Assembly (NCBI GenBank): GCA_902761535.1
Contig: CACWKS010000002.1
Location: 62,001-126,000 of the forward strand
Length of the DNA: 64,000 bases
Source: an uncultured Pseudomonadota bacterium
GTDB taxonomy: Bacteria; Pseudomonadota; Alphaproteobacteria; RF32; CAG-239
Reading direction: 5' to 3'
Each line of letters begins with the position of its first letter. The stretch's first letter is position 1. The position numbers and the translations under genes are program-made. Below the pieces are notes generated by a model. That model saw nothing but the letters and a program-made list of their open reading frames with translations, did no database searches and was not told the origin of the DNA. Of the stretch, positions 32,277-41,673 are shown in pieces.

Positions 32277-34751
32277 ATGCTGAAAACACTATCTTCTTTC
32301 CTCAGTACCTTTTTCTTTTTTGCTGTTATTGCTTTTGTTTTGCTGATAACATCTGTTTGGCAAATTGCTCAGGAGTTGCCTGAATATCGCCAGCTTGCCG
32401 ACTATGCTCCGCCGGTTACCACCAGATTATATGCCGGTGACGGAGAAGTTTTGATGGAATATGCTGTCGAAAAACGTTTTTTTGTTCCTGAAGAAAAAAT
32501 ACCTGCATTGGTTAAGCAGGCTTTCATCTCTGCCGAAGATAAAAATTTTTATCATCATTTCGGAGTTGATCTCTTAGGTGTTACTCGTGCCATATTAACT
32601 AACTTGCGCCATCTCGGTTCCAACAAACGTCCGACCGGTGCATCAACCATCACGCAACAGGTTGCCAAAAACTTTTTATTGTCTTCGGAATTGTCTTATA
32701 AGCGCAAAATCAAAGAAGCTTTGTTAGCTTTCCGCATTGAACAAACCTTCACCAAAGAACATATTCTGGAGCTTTATTTAAACGAGATTTATTTAGGCAA
32801 CCGCTCTTATGGCGTTGCCGCCGCAGCACTAAATTATTTCGGTAAAGCTCTTGATGAACTTAAATTGCACGAAGTCGCCTATTTGGCAGCTTTGCCCAAA
32901 GGTCCTAACAACTATCATCCGGTTAATAATTATGATGCGGCAATTGCCCGCCGTAATTGGGTTATTGATCGCATGGTCGAAGATGGCTATGCCAAAGAAG
33001 ATGAAGGTGAGGCCGCTAAAGCCAAGCCTTTGGAGGTTGTTAATAATACCACCGATCTGATGCGCAATGCCCAATATTTCAGCGAAGATATTCGCCGTCA
33101 GGTCAAGAGTAAATTTGGCGAAGATGCTCTCTATCAGGGAGGATTGTTAATCAGAACCACTCTGGATCCCCGATTGCAAAAAATTGCTACCGATGCCGTG
33201 CGTCAGGAATTCAATAATTATGACCGTCGTCATGGTTGGCGCGGAGCAATCAAAAATATTTCTTTGCAAGGCAATTGGCGTGAGGAGTTTCAAAAGGAAG
33301 AAATTCCGGCCGGTGCTGATCGTGAATGGTATTTAGCCGTTGTAAAATCACTCGAAAATAATAAAGCAATAATCGAAACTCAGGCCGGCTTAAGCGGTGA
33401 AATTCCGTTGAGTGTCTTGACCTGGGCACGCAAAACCCTCAAAGACCAACAAGTCGGAGCTCAACCTAAAAAAGTTGATGAAGTTCTAAAAGTCGGCGAT
33501 GTTATTCTGGTTGAAAAAATCACTGTAACTGAAGCTAAAAAGCATAATGTCAGCGAAAAAAGTTATTATTTGCGCCAGATTCCCAATGTCGAGGGTGGTT
33601 TGATTGCTATGGATCCTCATACCGGCAAGATTTTGGCTATGGTAGGTGGTTATCACTTCCGCAAATCACAGTTTAATCGTGCTACCCAGGCCTTGCGTCA
33701 AACCGGCTCGGCTTTCAAACCGATAGTTTATTTAACCGCTTTGGAAAACGGTTATGAACCGAATGATTTAATTTTGGATGCACCTTTTGTTTTAGACCAA
33801 GGTAAAGGACTTCCTGTCTGGAAACCGGTCAACTATTCCAAAAAATTCTACGGTTTAATGACACTTCGTCAGGGTATTGAAAAGTCGCGTAATCTGATGA
33901 CGGTTCGTCTGGCTCAAAATGTCGGTATGGATAAAGTTGCTGCCGAAGCCGCCAAAATGGGAGTCAATCCCAATTTACCGCATTTGTTGTCAATGTCATT
34001 AGGTGCGGGCGAAACTAAATTGGTTAATATGGCAGCAGCTTACAGTATCATAGTTAACGGCGGTAAAAAAGTTTCACCTTATATGATTGAACGTATTCAA
34101 GATCGTGAAGGTCGCACGGTTTATCGCTCTGACACACGCAGTTGTGTCGAATGTGAGGTTGATAAATGGAATAATCAAAATGTTCCTCATCTTTCCGATG
34201 AACGTGAACAAATCGTTGATCCTTTGAGCGCTTACCAAATGACCAGTATTATGGAGGGTGTTGTCCAATATGGAACCGGTGCTCGCTTGCGTTCTTTAGG
34301 GCGTCACCTTGCCGGAAAGACCGGTACCAGTAACCGCAACCAAGACGCATGGTTTGTCGGATTTTCTCCTGATTTGGTAGTAGCGGTTTATGTAGGATTT
34401 GATGTTCCTCGTACCTTAGGACGCTATGAAACCGGTGCCGCCGCCGCATTACCGATATTTCAGTCATTTATGCAGGAAGCTCTGAAAGGCACACCTGACG
34501 AACCTTTCCGTATGCCCAGCGGTATCAAATTGGTACGTGTAAATCATGTTACCGGCAAACCGGCATCACCCACCGATCAGGCGGTGATTTGGGAGGCTTT
34601 AAAACCTGAATCGGCTCTGCGAGCCGCCAAACAAAAGGTTATCAGTGAACAGGTAGAAAAAGCCTCATCGGAAGAAAACAGCGAAAATAATTTAGCGATT
34701 TCGTATGATAACAACAATTCTGACGAAATCCAATTAGGAACTGAGTATTAA
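32277..34751 (+). CDS. mrcA: Penicillin-binding protein 1A (bifunctional)
   Basis: An 824-residue peptidoglycan synthase of the inner membrane. ATG 32277 is preferred over an upstream TTG (32259). It has an N-terminal membrane anchor (about 5-28). The glycosyltransferase domain has ISAEDKNFYHHFGVD (about 83-97), GASTITQQVAKNFLL and EIYLGNRSYG. The transpeptidase domain has TGSAFKP (catalytic Ser of SxxK near 480), KSRNLMT (SxN-type, about 541) and KTGTS (about 681). An OB-like insert lies between them. It is followed within 20 bases by prfB. Confidence 0.95.
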   Translation: MLKTLSSFLSTFFFFAVIAFVLLITSVWQIAQELPEYRQLADYAPPVTTRLYAGDGEVLMEYAVEKRFFVPEEKIPALVKQAFISAEDKNFYHHFGVDLLGVTRAILTNLRHLGSNKRPTGASTITQQVAKNFLLSSELSYKRKIKEALLAFRIEQTFTKEHILELYLNEIYLGNRSYGVAAAALNYFGKALDELKLHEVAYLAALPKGPNNYHPVNNYDAAIARRNWVIDRMVEDGYAKEDEGEAAKAKPLEVVNNTTDLMRNAQYFSEDIRRQVKSKFGEDALYQGGLLIRTTLDPRLQKIATDAVRQEFNNYDRRHGWRGAIKNISLQGNWREEFQKEEIPAGADREWYLAVVKSLENNKAIIETQAGLSGEIPLSVLTWARKTLKDQQVGAQPKKVDEVLKVGDVILVEKITVTEAKKHNVSEKSYYLRQIPNVEGGLIAMDPHTGKILAMVGGYHFRKSQFNRATQALRQTGSAFKPIVYLTALENGYEPNDLILDAPFVLDQGKGLPVWKPVNYSKKFYGLMTLRQGIEKSRNLMTVRLAQNVGMDKVAAEAAKMGVNPNLPHLLSMSLGAGETKLVNMAAAYSIIVNGGKKVSPYMIERIQDREGRTVYRSDTRSCVECEVDKWNNQNVPHLSDEREQIVDPLSAYQMTSIMEGVVQYGTGARLRSLGRHLAGKTGTSNRNQDAWFVGFSPDLVVAVYVGFDVPRTLGRYETGAAAALPIFQSFMQEALKGTPDEPFRMPSGIKLVRVNHVTGKPASPTDQAVIWEALKPESALRAAKQKVISEQVEKASSEENSENNLAISYDNNNSDEIQLGTEY

Positions 34752-34768
34752 TAAAGGAGCAAACACCA

Positions 34769-35882
34769 TTGCGGGCCGATATATATGAAATTTCAACCGA
34801 CATAGAGCAGTCATTGGCATTGCTGAGGAGGTCTCTTTGACTATGATGTGGCGCAAGATCGTCTTTCTGAGTTGGAAGCTTTAACCTCTGATGCATCATT
34901 ATGGGATGATCCGGATAAAGCATTGAAGTTGACCGGAGAAAAAAATCGTCTGACGGCTGATTTAAATAACTTTACCGAAATAGAAAATAATTTTAATGAC
35001 TTGCGGGAATTGGCTCAATTAGCCGAGGCTGATGGTGATGAAAAATCATTAGATGATGTTTATATACAATTGCAGGAATTACAGCAGAAAGTAAAACATT
35101 CGGAGTTGGAAGCTTTGCTTTGCGGTGAGGCTGATGGTTTAGATGCATTTTTGGAAGTTCATTCCGGCTCGGGCGGTACCGAAGCTCAGGATTGGGCCGA
35201 AATGTTGCTTCGTATGTACTCTCGTTGGGCTGAGGCACACAAGTATAAGGTTGAATACATTGAGGAAACTCCGGGAGATGTTGCCGGATTAAAATCAGCG
35301 ACCATTAAAATAATCGGTCATAATGCTTATGGTTGGCTCAAATCGGAAAGCGGAGTTCATCGCCTTGTGCGTATTTCTCCCTTTGACAGCAATGCTCGTC
35401 GCCATACCAGCTTTGCATCCGTTGGGGTATATCCGGTTATTGATGACACCATCAATATCGAAATCAACGAGGCCGATTGTCGGGTTGACACTTATCGTGC
35501 TTCCGGAGCCGGCGGTCAGCATATTAACAAAACTGATTCGGCTGTCCGCATCACTCACATTCCCACCGGTATAGTCGTACAATGTCAAAATGACCGTTCG
35601 CAATTCAAAAATCGCGATAGTGCATGGAAAATGCTCAAAGCTCGTTTATATGAGTTAGAAATAAAGAAACGTGAGCAAAAAGCTGAAGCCATGCGGGAAA
35701 GCCAAGGTGATAACGGTTGGGGATATCAAATACGTTCTTATGTTATGCAGCCTTATAAAATGGTCAAGGACCTGCGTACGTCAGCCGAAACCTCGGATGT
35801 TAAAGCTGTTTTGGACGGAGATATTGATTTATTCTTATCTGCGGCTTTAGCCGATAAATTAGATGTCGCTGAAGGAAATTGA
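34769..35882 (+). CDS. prfB: Peptide chain release factor 2, expressed by +1 programmed frameshift
   Basis: A 370-residue RF2 that ends translation at UGA and UAA. Translation starts at TTG 34769 (GGAG 9 bases upstream; RADIYEISTDIEQSLALLRRSL), meets CTT TGA C (34835-34841) and shifts +1 by skipping T34838 to continue DYDVAQDRL. An internal Shine-Dalgarno AGGAGG (34826-34831) stands 3 bases before CTT, the same spacing as in E. coli, and lets RF2 control its own level. Later, SPF (RISPFDS) reads the stop codon and GGQ (SGAGGQHINK) triggers hydrolysis. Coding parts are 34769-34837 and 34839-35882. Confidence 0.95.
34826..34841 (+). promoter_or_regulatory. RF2 programmed frameshift signal
   Basis: AGGAGG-TCT-CTT-TGA-C: a Shine-Dalgarno-like stimulator, slippery CTT and in-frame UGA read by RF2 itself. 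It is the same layout as the E. coli prfB site. Confidence 0.95.
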
Positions 35883-35893
35883 TAGGGTAAAAA

Positions 35894-38800
35894 ATGAAAA
35901 AACTTGGAGCAAAAGGTTATTTGGCATACAAGACGGCAAATTTTGTCACTGTTGTCTTTTTAGCCGTTTTGCTGGTGTTTATTTGGCAGCTTTATCGCGG
36001 AGCTGTTCGTCTGCCGTTTCTAAAGCCGTATATTATCAGCGCCCTTAACCATGATGATGCTGATTATTCGGTCAGTTTGGATAATGTCAGTCTGGAATTG
36101 GTTCGTTCAATTCGTCCCTTGCGTATCATCGCTAATAATGTTACGTATAAAAAAGAAAATTCAATAAATATTATCGCCCCTAAAGTATCATTATCCTTCA
36201 GTATAAAAGCTTTAATGCGTGGTGTAGTTGCCCCGAGTTCAATCGAAGTTGATCATCCTCGTATTGAAATTTATAATAATTACCAAATTGATAATGCAAA
36301 GGATAATCAAGAAATCAAAAGCAAGAAATTGCGTTACTATATTGACAAAGCTGAAGAATTTTGGGATCATTTTAATTCGGAAGATGCCACTTATCCCGAG
36401 AGTTATATAAACTCCATAACTATAAATCATGCCGAAGTTGAATTATTGGAAGTTGATTTGGGAAAAAAATGGCATTTTAGTGATGTAAATTATCATTTTG
36501 ATCGTGGTTTTGGTTCGTTAAGTACGGAAATAAATGCACTTATGCCCTTTGAAAAGAGTAATCCGTCCTTGGGATTGTCCGCTGATTATAATTACGGCGG
36601 TAATACCATCGGATTAAAATTTTATTTTTCCGATTTAATTCCGTCTGATTTGCTTAAATTATTGATTACCGATGAACAGGTTGCCGGTTTATATAATATT
36701 CTTATTCCTTTACACGGTAATATTTCTACGGAATTAAATTTGCAAGACATCAGCAAATATAAAGATGATATTTTACATAATACCGATAAACTGGTTGAAA
36801 AAATTGATTTTGATTTCTCCGGCGAAAAAGGTATTGCCAAATTTGCCAACGATGACAAATACGACTATCATCTTTCCGGACTGTTATTAAAAGGTTCGCT
36901 TGGCGGTAATATGGAAACAATCAATATCAGCAATGCTCACCTTAATTTAGACGGTCAAAAAGCCGAGTTAGGGCTGAAAGTTGACGGATTGAAACCTTAT
37001 TTGCTGGATTCAAACCCGCAAAAACTCGCCGTTACCATAACAGCCAAAGTTGATAAACTTGAAACTTCCAAATTGACCGATTATTGGCCGCGTTATTTCA
37101 GTGATACTGCGTGGAGTTGGTGTCAGGAAAGTTTTTATGATGGTTACATTCGCAACGGAGATTTTAATTTTAATTTTGCTTATAATAAAAAGAAAAAATC
37201 TCTGGAATTTACATCTCTCCACGGCACGGCTGATGTTGACGGCAGTACGATTTTTTATCTTAGCGGAATGCCGGTTATTACTGATATCAAAGGTAAAGCC
37301 AAGTTTTCTAACTCACAAATATATATTGACATAATGCAGGGCAAATCTGACGGAGTTATGCTTAACGGCGGTTTTGTTGATTTATATGACCTTGACAAAG
37401 AGCATAATTTTATCAAGTTGGACCTTAAGGCTATCGGCTCCATCAGCGATATCTTAAAATTGATAGACCATGAACCGCTTAAATATCCTTCATCAGCCGG
37501 GCTTAATCCGGATTCATTAAAAGGCAGCAGCGAAGTAAATCTTAAATTAAATTTTGAATTGCGTGGCGATTTGCAGCCTCAGGATGTTAATTTTGACATT
37601 GATGCGGTTTTGCATGATGTTGAAATAAGCGATATAATCAAAGGTCAAACCATAGAAGCTAAAAATTTAGATTTAAAGCTCACTAATCAAGGTATGGAAA
37701 TAACCGGAGTTGCCGGAATTGACGGGTTACCCATAAGTCTGTTGTGGGAGGAGCATTTTGGTAAAAATGTATCCTATCAACGACGTTATCAGTTGAGTTT
37801 TAATTTTGATCAAAAATTTATGCAGAAAACCGGCATTGACATCGGAGCCCTTAAAACGCCTTTCATCAAAAATTCTATTCCGTCTAAAGCTATTATCACT
37901 GTATTTCCCGATGGTATAATGACTGCGGATGTCCATGGCAATCTGCGGGGAACATCCATCGATTACGGATTTTTGGGATTTACTAAAAAATCCGGTGAAA
38001 ATGGTGAGATTTCTGCCAATCTTCGTCTTAAAGACGGCAAATTGACTGAGGTTCCTTCATTCAATTTATCTAAATCTGATTTTAAGGTTGATGGTAAGGC
38101 ATCCGTTGATTCTCAAGGACGCATTACTCAGGTGGATATTGTTTCGATAAAAGGACCGCGAACTAATGCATCTGCTCTGATTAACCTTAATTATAAGCCC
38201 AAATTAAATGTAAAAATAACCATATCAGGATCTTCTTATGATTTGTCACCGTTTTTTAATGACAATGAAGAAGTTTCAGTTCTTTCTTCATCATCTGACA
38301 CTTCAAACCTTTCCCCAAAAACTGACGACACATGGGACAATGTTCCTGATTCGGAAATTAATATTGCGGTTGACAAACTTTGGACTTCACCGGAAATCTA
38401 TACTTCATCATTTGCCGGAACAGCACGTATTATAAACAAAATCGGGGTGGATGAAATGCATCTGGTTGGCAATTTTAAACCGACTTCAGGCAAATCATCA
38501 GCCAAAGAACGCCCTTATCTTAAACTGGATTATGTTCCTCGTGTGGGGAAGGAATATCTCTTACAGGTTGACAGTAATGATGCCGGATCAGCACTTAAAT
38601 TTTTGCGAGTATATGATTATTTCAAAGGTGGGACTTTGAGTGTCGAAGCCAAACGCGGTGCGGATAAAACAATGATAGGTCATGCCAAGGCCCGTAATTT
38701 CAAACTTATCAAAACCGGAGTATTTACCAAATTGCTTACTTTAGCATCCTTTACCGGAATAGTTGATATGTTATCAGGTGAGGGTATAACTTTCACTCAC

Positions 38801-39139
38801 TTTGATGCTCCGTTTGAATATAACGGTGAACGTTTGATTTTATCCAAAGCACGGGCATTCGGCAATGTTTTGGGAATTTCCGGTAGCGGCAGTTATGATG
38901 AGGTGCAAAAAATGTTTGATTTTAAGGGAATGATAGCTCCGGCTTACGGGCTTAATTCTCTGCTCGGCAAAATACCGCTTGTCGGTAGTCTGTTAAGCGG
39001 ACGTGATGGTACTATTTTTGCGGTTAATTATCAAATTACCGGACCTCTTTCCGATCCTGATATCAGCATCAATCCGCTCTCGGCTTTAAGTCCTAATTCG
39101 CTCAAAGAACTATGGAATGACAATTTCGGAGATAAATAG
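35894..39139 (+). CDS. YhdP/AsmA-like envelope protein (DUF3971)
   Basis: A 1081-residue protein with one N-terminal membrane anchor (about 18-38) and a very long beta-rich periplasmic part. The opening SVSLDNVSLEL, the body (KGSLGGNMETINI, LNGGFVDLYDL) and the C-terminal block (TKLLTLASFTGIVDMLSGEG, VLGISGSGSYDEV, GLNSLLGKIPLVGSLLSG, YQITGPLSDPDISINPLSAL) are typical of the YhdP/TamB/AsmA superfamily. E. coli members are thought to form lipid-conducting bridges to the outer membrane. It lies 11 bases after prfB and is probably co-transcribed with the HAD-like gene. Confidence 0.85.
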   Translation: MKKLGAKGYLAYKTANFVTVVFLAVLLVFIWQLYRGAVRLPFLKPYIISALNHDDADYSVSLDNVSLELVRSIRPLRIIANNVTYKKENSINIIAPKVSLSFSIKALMRGVVAPSSIEVDHPRIEIYNNYQIDNAKDNQEIKSKKLRYYIDKAEEFWDHFNSEDATYPESYINSITINHAEVELLEVDLGKKWHFSDVNYHFDRGFGSLSTEINALMPFEKSNPSLGLSADYNYGGNTIGLKFYFSDLIPSDLLKLLITDEQVAGLYNILIPLHGNISTELNLQDISKYKDDILHNTDKLVEKIDFDFSGEKGIAKFANDDKYDYHLSGLLLKGSLGGNMETINISNAHLNLDGQKAELGLKVDGLKPYLLDSNPQKLAVTITAKVDKLETSKLTDYWPRYFSDTAWSWCQESFYDGYIRNGDFNFNFAYNKKKKSLEFTSLHGTADVDGSTIFYLSGMPVITDIKGKAKFSNSQIYIDIMQGKSDGVMLNGGFVDLYDLDKEHNFIKLDLKAIGSISDILKLIDHEPLKYPSSAGLNPDSLKGSSEVNLKLNFELRGDLQPQDVNFDIDAVLHDVEISDIIKGQTIEAKNLDLKLTNQGMEITGVAGIDGLPISLLWEEHFGKNVSYQRRYQLSFNFDQKFMQKTGIDIGALKTPFIKNSIPSKAIITVFPDGIMTADVHGNLRGTSIDYGFLGFTKKSGENGEISANLRLKDGKLTEVPSFNLSKSDFKVDGKASVDSQGRITQVDIVSIKGPRTNASALINLNYKPKLNVKITISGSSYDLSPFFNDNEEVSVLSSSSDTSNLSPKTDDTWDNVPDSEINIAVDKLWTSPEIYTSSFAGTARIINKIGVDEMHLVGNFKPTSGKSSAKERPYLKLDYVPRVGKEYLLQVDSNDAGSALKFLRVYDYFKGGTLSVEAKRGADKTMIGHAKARNFKLIKTGVFTKLLTLASFTGIVDMLSGEGITFTHFDAPFEYNGERLILSKARAFGNVLGISGSGSYDEVQKMFDFKGMIAPAYGLNSLLGKIPLVGSLLSGRDGTIFAVNYQITGPLSDPDISINPLSALSPNSLKELWNDNFGDK

Positions 39140-39141
39140 CC

Positions 39142-39612
39142 ATGCATCCATCCAAACTTAAAATAGGTTTGGACTATCATGGCGTAATTGACAGCGATTA
39201 TGAATATTTTGCTGAATTTGCGGCATTTGCACGCAGTCGAGGACATCGGATTTATGTTATTTCGGGAGCACCCAAAGTTGCTTTATGTAATGAACTGTCG
39301 CAGCATAATTTTACTGCCGATTTCTTGTTCAGTGTATTAGATTATTGCATGGCTTTAGGACTGATTGTTCAAGATACTTCCGGTATCAAAATTGACGATC
39401 GAGCATGGAATCGTGCCAAAGCGGAGTTTTGCTTTTATAATCAAATTAATTTGCACATTGATGATAATCAGCAATATTGCAACTATTTCAGCACAATTTG
39501 CTGTTGTTTTAATGGTTTCGATCGATTCTGTCGCATTTCTGAAAATCTAATTTTGGATTTTAGCTTGCCTCCGGATAATGCCTTGATTATGCTTGAAAAA
39601 GTATTAAAATAA
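39142..39612 (+). CDS. HAD-like hydrolase-fold protein
   Basis: A 156-residue protein with HAD-type motifs: LDYHGVID (motif I, about 10-17), ISGAP (motif II, about 39-43), a Lys in NRAKAEF, and HIDDN (motif IV, about 112-116). The second Asp of the usual DxD is replaced by His in D-Y-H-G, a variant seen in small uncharacterised HAD families. It follows the YhdP-like gene after 2 bases. Substrate unknown; phosphatase activity is likely but unproven. Confidence 0.7.
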   Translation: MHPSKLKIGLDYHGVIDSDYEYFAEFAAFARSRGHRIYVISGAPKVALCNELSQHNFTADFLFSVLDYCMALGLIVQDTSGIKIDDRAWNRAKAEFCFYNQINLHIDDNQQYCNYFSTICCCFNGFDRFCRISENLILDFSLPPDNALIMLEKVLK

Positions 39613-39764
39613 GTCCATTTGCAAAGTTATGTTATATTTATGTTAAATTATGTTGAATTTCTCAAAATAAAGTTGCCTTTTATATAAAACCATGTTAGCA
39701 TAATCCTATAGTTATCGCTGTAAGGATATTTAGCGTATTGTATTTATACGTGAGGGAGGTTATT

Positions 39765-41015
39765 ATGAGAGCATTTTATAAAGTTTCATCTTGGGTATTT
39801 TCCTTTTTAGTCTGCCCTTATCTGGCTCAGGCTACAATTTATAAAGTGGAAGATTATCAAGACAAAAACAGCTTTAATGTTAGAGGAGTTTCAGCATCAT
39901 GCGACAATGCTGAATTATGGAATGAAAATACATGCAACGTTTCTAAACACAGTTATCTGCCAAACAAGATTCTGTGTAACCGCATGTATTACAGCACTCA
40001 ATGTGAGTGTCTTGAGGGATATATCAGAATTGACTCTAATAACTCTATTCAAGTTGCACGTGATCATTTTATATTTAACGAAGAATTTGGCGAAATGAAA
40101 AGAGAAAATCAAACTGCCCCTGAATTTTACTGTATTCCTGAGCCAACAGGATGTAGAGATAATGATTATGTTATGGCTAAAGATACTGCTAATGAGTTTG
40201 TACACTCGGGATATGGTGCTAGTGTTAATGGAGATAAGCTGAATATTACTTATGCAAATGCAATTACAGTTCAAAACAATGACAATAATCCTGTATATAC
40301 TTTAACAATAGGAAATAATAGACATTTTTATTGTGCTCCGAATTTTCCCAACGCTTACAGTATTTCTTTAAACGATCCTGCTGTTGATAATGCAAATGTT
40401 TCATTTAATAGTTTAAATTGTAGTAATTGTCATGCGACTCAAAACAATGACACAATTGGTGGTAAATTAACCGGAGTTAGTTTGCATTATTATAACGGTT
40501 GTGACAATGGGTGGACGTTTTATAATGAGCAAGCTCAAGATTGTGGTTCTGCAACTGCAGATGCTGGTGACCGTTTCGCCTATATAAATGCACTCGGTTA
40601 TTTTAATAAGGGTTTTTGCGGTAAGTGTATCGGTTGTGGAAATAGTTACGATCCAACTACACAAACACTTAGTGGATCGCTTGGCGATAGTGAAGTGGCA
40701 GCAGGCGCTTTTTCTGAACGAAATTGTAAATTATCTTGTGCCCCTGGTTACACAAATATTGCTCTTTACGGCGGTCAAAGTCGTCACAATCGATCAGGTA
40801 CCTGCACGGGAAATTCACAGGATTGTGTTTCCAGCAGCCAATATGCCAATGCCGGCCATTTTGTCTTTACTTATAAAACACTTGATAGAACAATAAATGG
40901 AATGGACTATCACCTTGTATGTGCAAAACCTACCGGCTGTAATGTAGAGGCAGGCTATATTAGTGGATGTGAAACAAGCTGTTGGAAGAGTTTCTTCTAT
41001 AAAGAGAATAATTAA
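39765..41015 (+). CDS. Cys-rich secreted protein of unknown function
   Basis: A 416-residue exported protein; ATG 39765 follows GGGAGG. The signal peptide runs to about residue 23 (PYLAQA). The mature part has roughly 30 Cys residues in EGF-like or knottin-like clusters, such as CNRMYYSTQCECLEGY, FCGKCIGCGNSYDP, NCKLSCAPGY and GCNVEAGYISGCETSCW. Disulfides are expected, so it probably sits in the periplasm or at the surface. It is flanked by a strong terminator and stands alone. No family recognised; a surface adhesin is one guess. Confidence 0.65.
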   Translation: MRAFYKVSSWVFSFLVCPYLAQATIYKVEDYQDKNSFNVRGVSASCDNAELWNENTCNVSKHSYLPNKILCNRMYYSTQCECLEGYIRIDSNNSIQVARDHFIFNEEFGEMKRENQTAPEFYCIPEPTGCRDNDYVMAKDTANEFVHSGYGASVNGDKLNITYANAITVQNNDNNPVYTLTIGNNRHFYCAPNFPNAYSISLNDPAVDNANVSFNSLNCSNCHATQNNDTIGGKLTGVSLHYYNGCDNGWTFYNEQAQDCGSATADAGDRFAYINALGYFNKGFCGKCIGCGNSYDPTTQTLSGSLGDSEVAAGAFSERNCKLSCAPGYTNIALYGGQSRHNRSGTCTGNSQDCVSSSQYANAGHFVFTYKTLDRTINGMDYHLVCAKPTGCNVEAGYISGCETSCWKSFFYKENN

Positions 41016-41046
41016 ATATCTAAAAAATAGTTCTTAAAATTAAAGC

Positions 41047-41080
41047 ATCCCCTACTGCAAAGTAGGGGATACTTTGTTTG
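41047..41080 (+). terminator. Terminator after the Cys-rich gene
   Basis: ATCCCCTACT (41047-41056), GCAA loop, AGTAGGGGAT (41061-41070): a perfect 10-bp stem followed by ACTTTGTTTG. Confidence 0.75.
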
Positions 41081-41129
41081 TTTCTTGAAAGTATAACTCA
41101 ACCTATTATGCCTCAATCGAAATATAACC

Positions 41130-41515
41130 TGTCACCCCTGAGCAACTGAAAGTTGCGAATAAGGGGTCTTCGAATTTGTCCTTCCCCTTGCTGGCAAGGG
41201 GATAAGAGGGGATAAAATACTTTCTTTTTTACTTTATTAAAAAAAACTCGAAGATGCCTTACTCCGCTCACTTCGTTCGTTACGGGCATGACATTAATAT
41301 TTAACTTGTCACCCCTGAGCAACTGAAAGTTGCGAATAAGGGGTCTACGAATTTGTCCTTCCCCTAATAAGGGGTCTACGAATTTGTCCTTCCCCTTGCT
41401 GGCAAGGGGATAAGAGGGGATAAAATACTTCCTTTTTGCTTTATTAAAAAAAAACTCGAAGATGCCTTACTCCGCTCGCTATCGCTCACTTAAGGGCATG
41501 ACATTTTTATTGTTT
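41130..41515. repeat. Intergenic tandem repeat pair (about 177 bp) with nested sub-repeat
   Basis: TGTCACCCCTGAGCAACTGA begins at 41130 and again at 41307. Both copies continue through CGAATTTGTCCTTCCCC, GGATAAGAGGGGATAAAATA, CTCGAAGATGCCTTACTCCG and GGGCATGACAT. The second copy carries an extra roughly 32-base duplication (GGGGTCTACGAATTTGTCC twice, about 41340-41395). No ORF is present. It occupies most of the 41016-41673 gap and looks like a family of dispersed intergenic repeats. Confidence 0.75.
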
Positions 41516-41546
41516 TCAGGGTTTGCGAATATCCCAACAATTTTTG

Positions 41547-41572
41547 GTTACTTTTTGTTGCCAAAAAGTAAC
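41547..41572. repeat. Perfect hairpin repeat GTTACTTTTTG
   Basis: GTTACTTTTTG, TTGC loop, CAAAAAGTAAC: a perfect 11-bp stem. The motif is like a short palindromic repeat that recurs between genes in many Gram-negative genomes; its role is unknown. Confidence 0.55.
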
Positions 41573-41613
41573 GTAAATAAACCAGTCCGAGACTGTTTAT
41601 CACTCGAAATAAA

Positions 41614-41654
41614 CACAAAAAAAGCCGAGAAAAAGCAATGATATTCTCGGCTTT
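41614..41654 (-). terminator. clpX terminator
   Basis: On the minus strand, AAAGCCGAGAA pairs with TTCTCGGCTTT and is followed by a T-run (complement of 41614-41620). It ends the clpP-clpX transcript. Confidence 0.8.
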
Positions 41655-41673
41655 AAGAATTAATGAAAGTAAT

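Noticed and set aside
34769..34840. Nonsense mutation in prfB
   Set aside because: The in-frame TGA is the standard RF2 programmed frameshift site with its Shine-Dalgarno stimulator.
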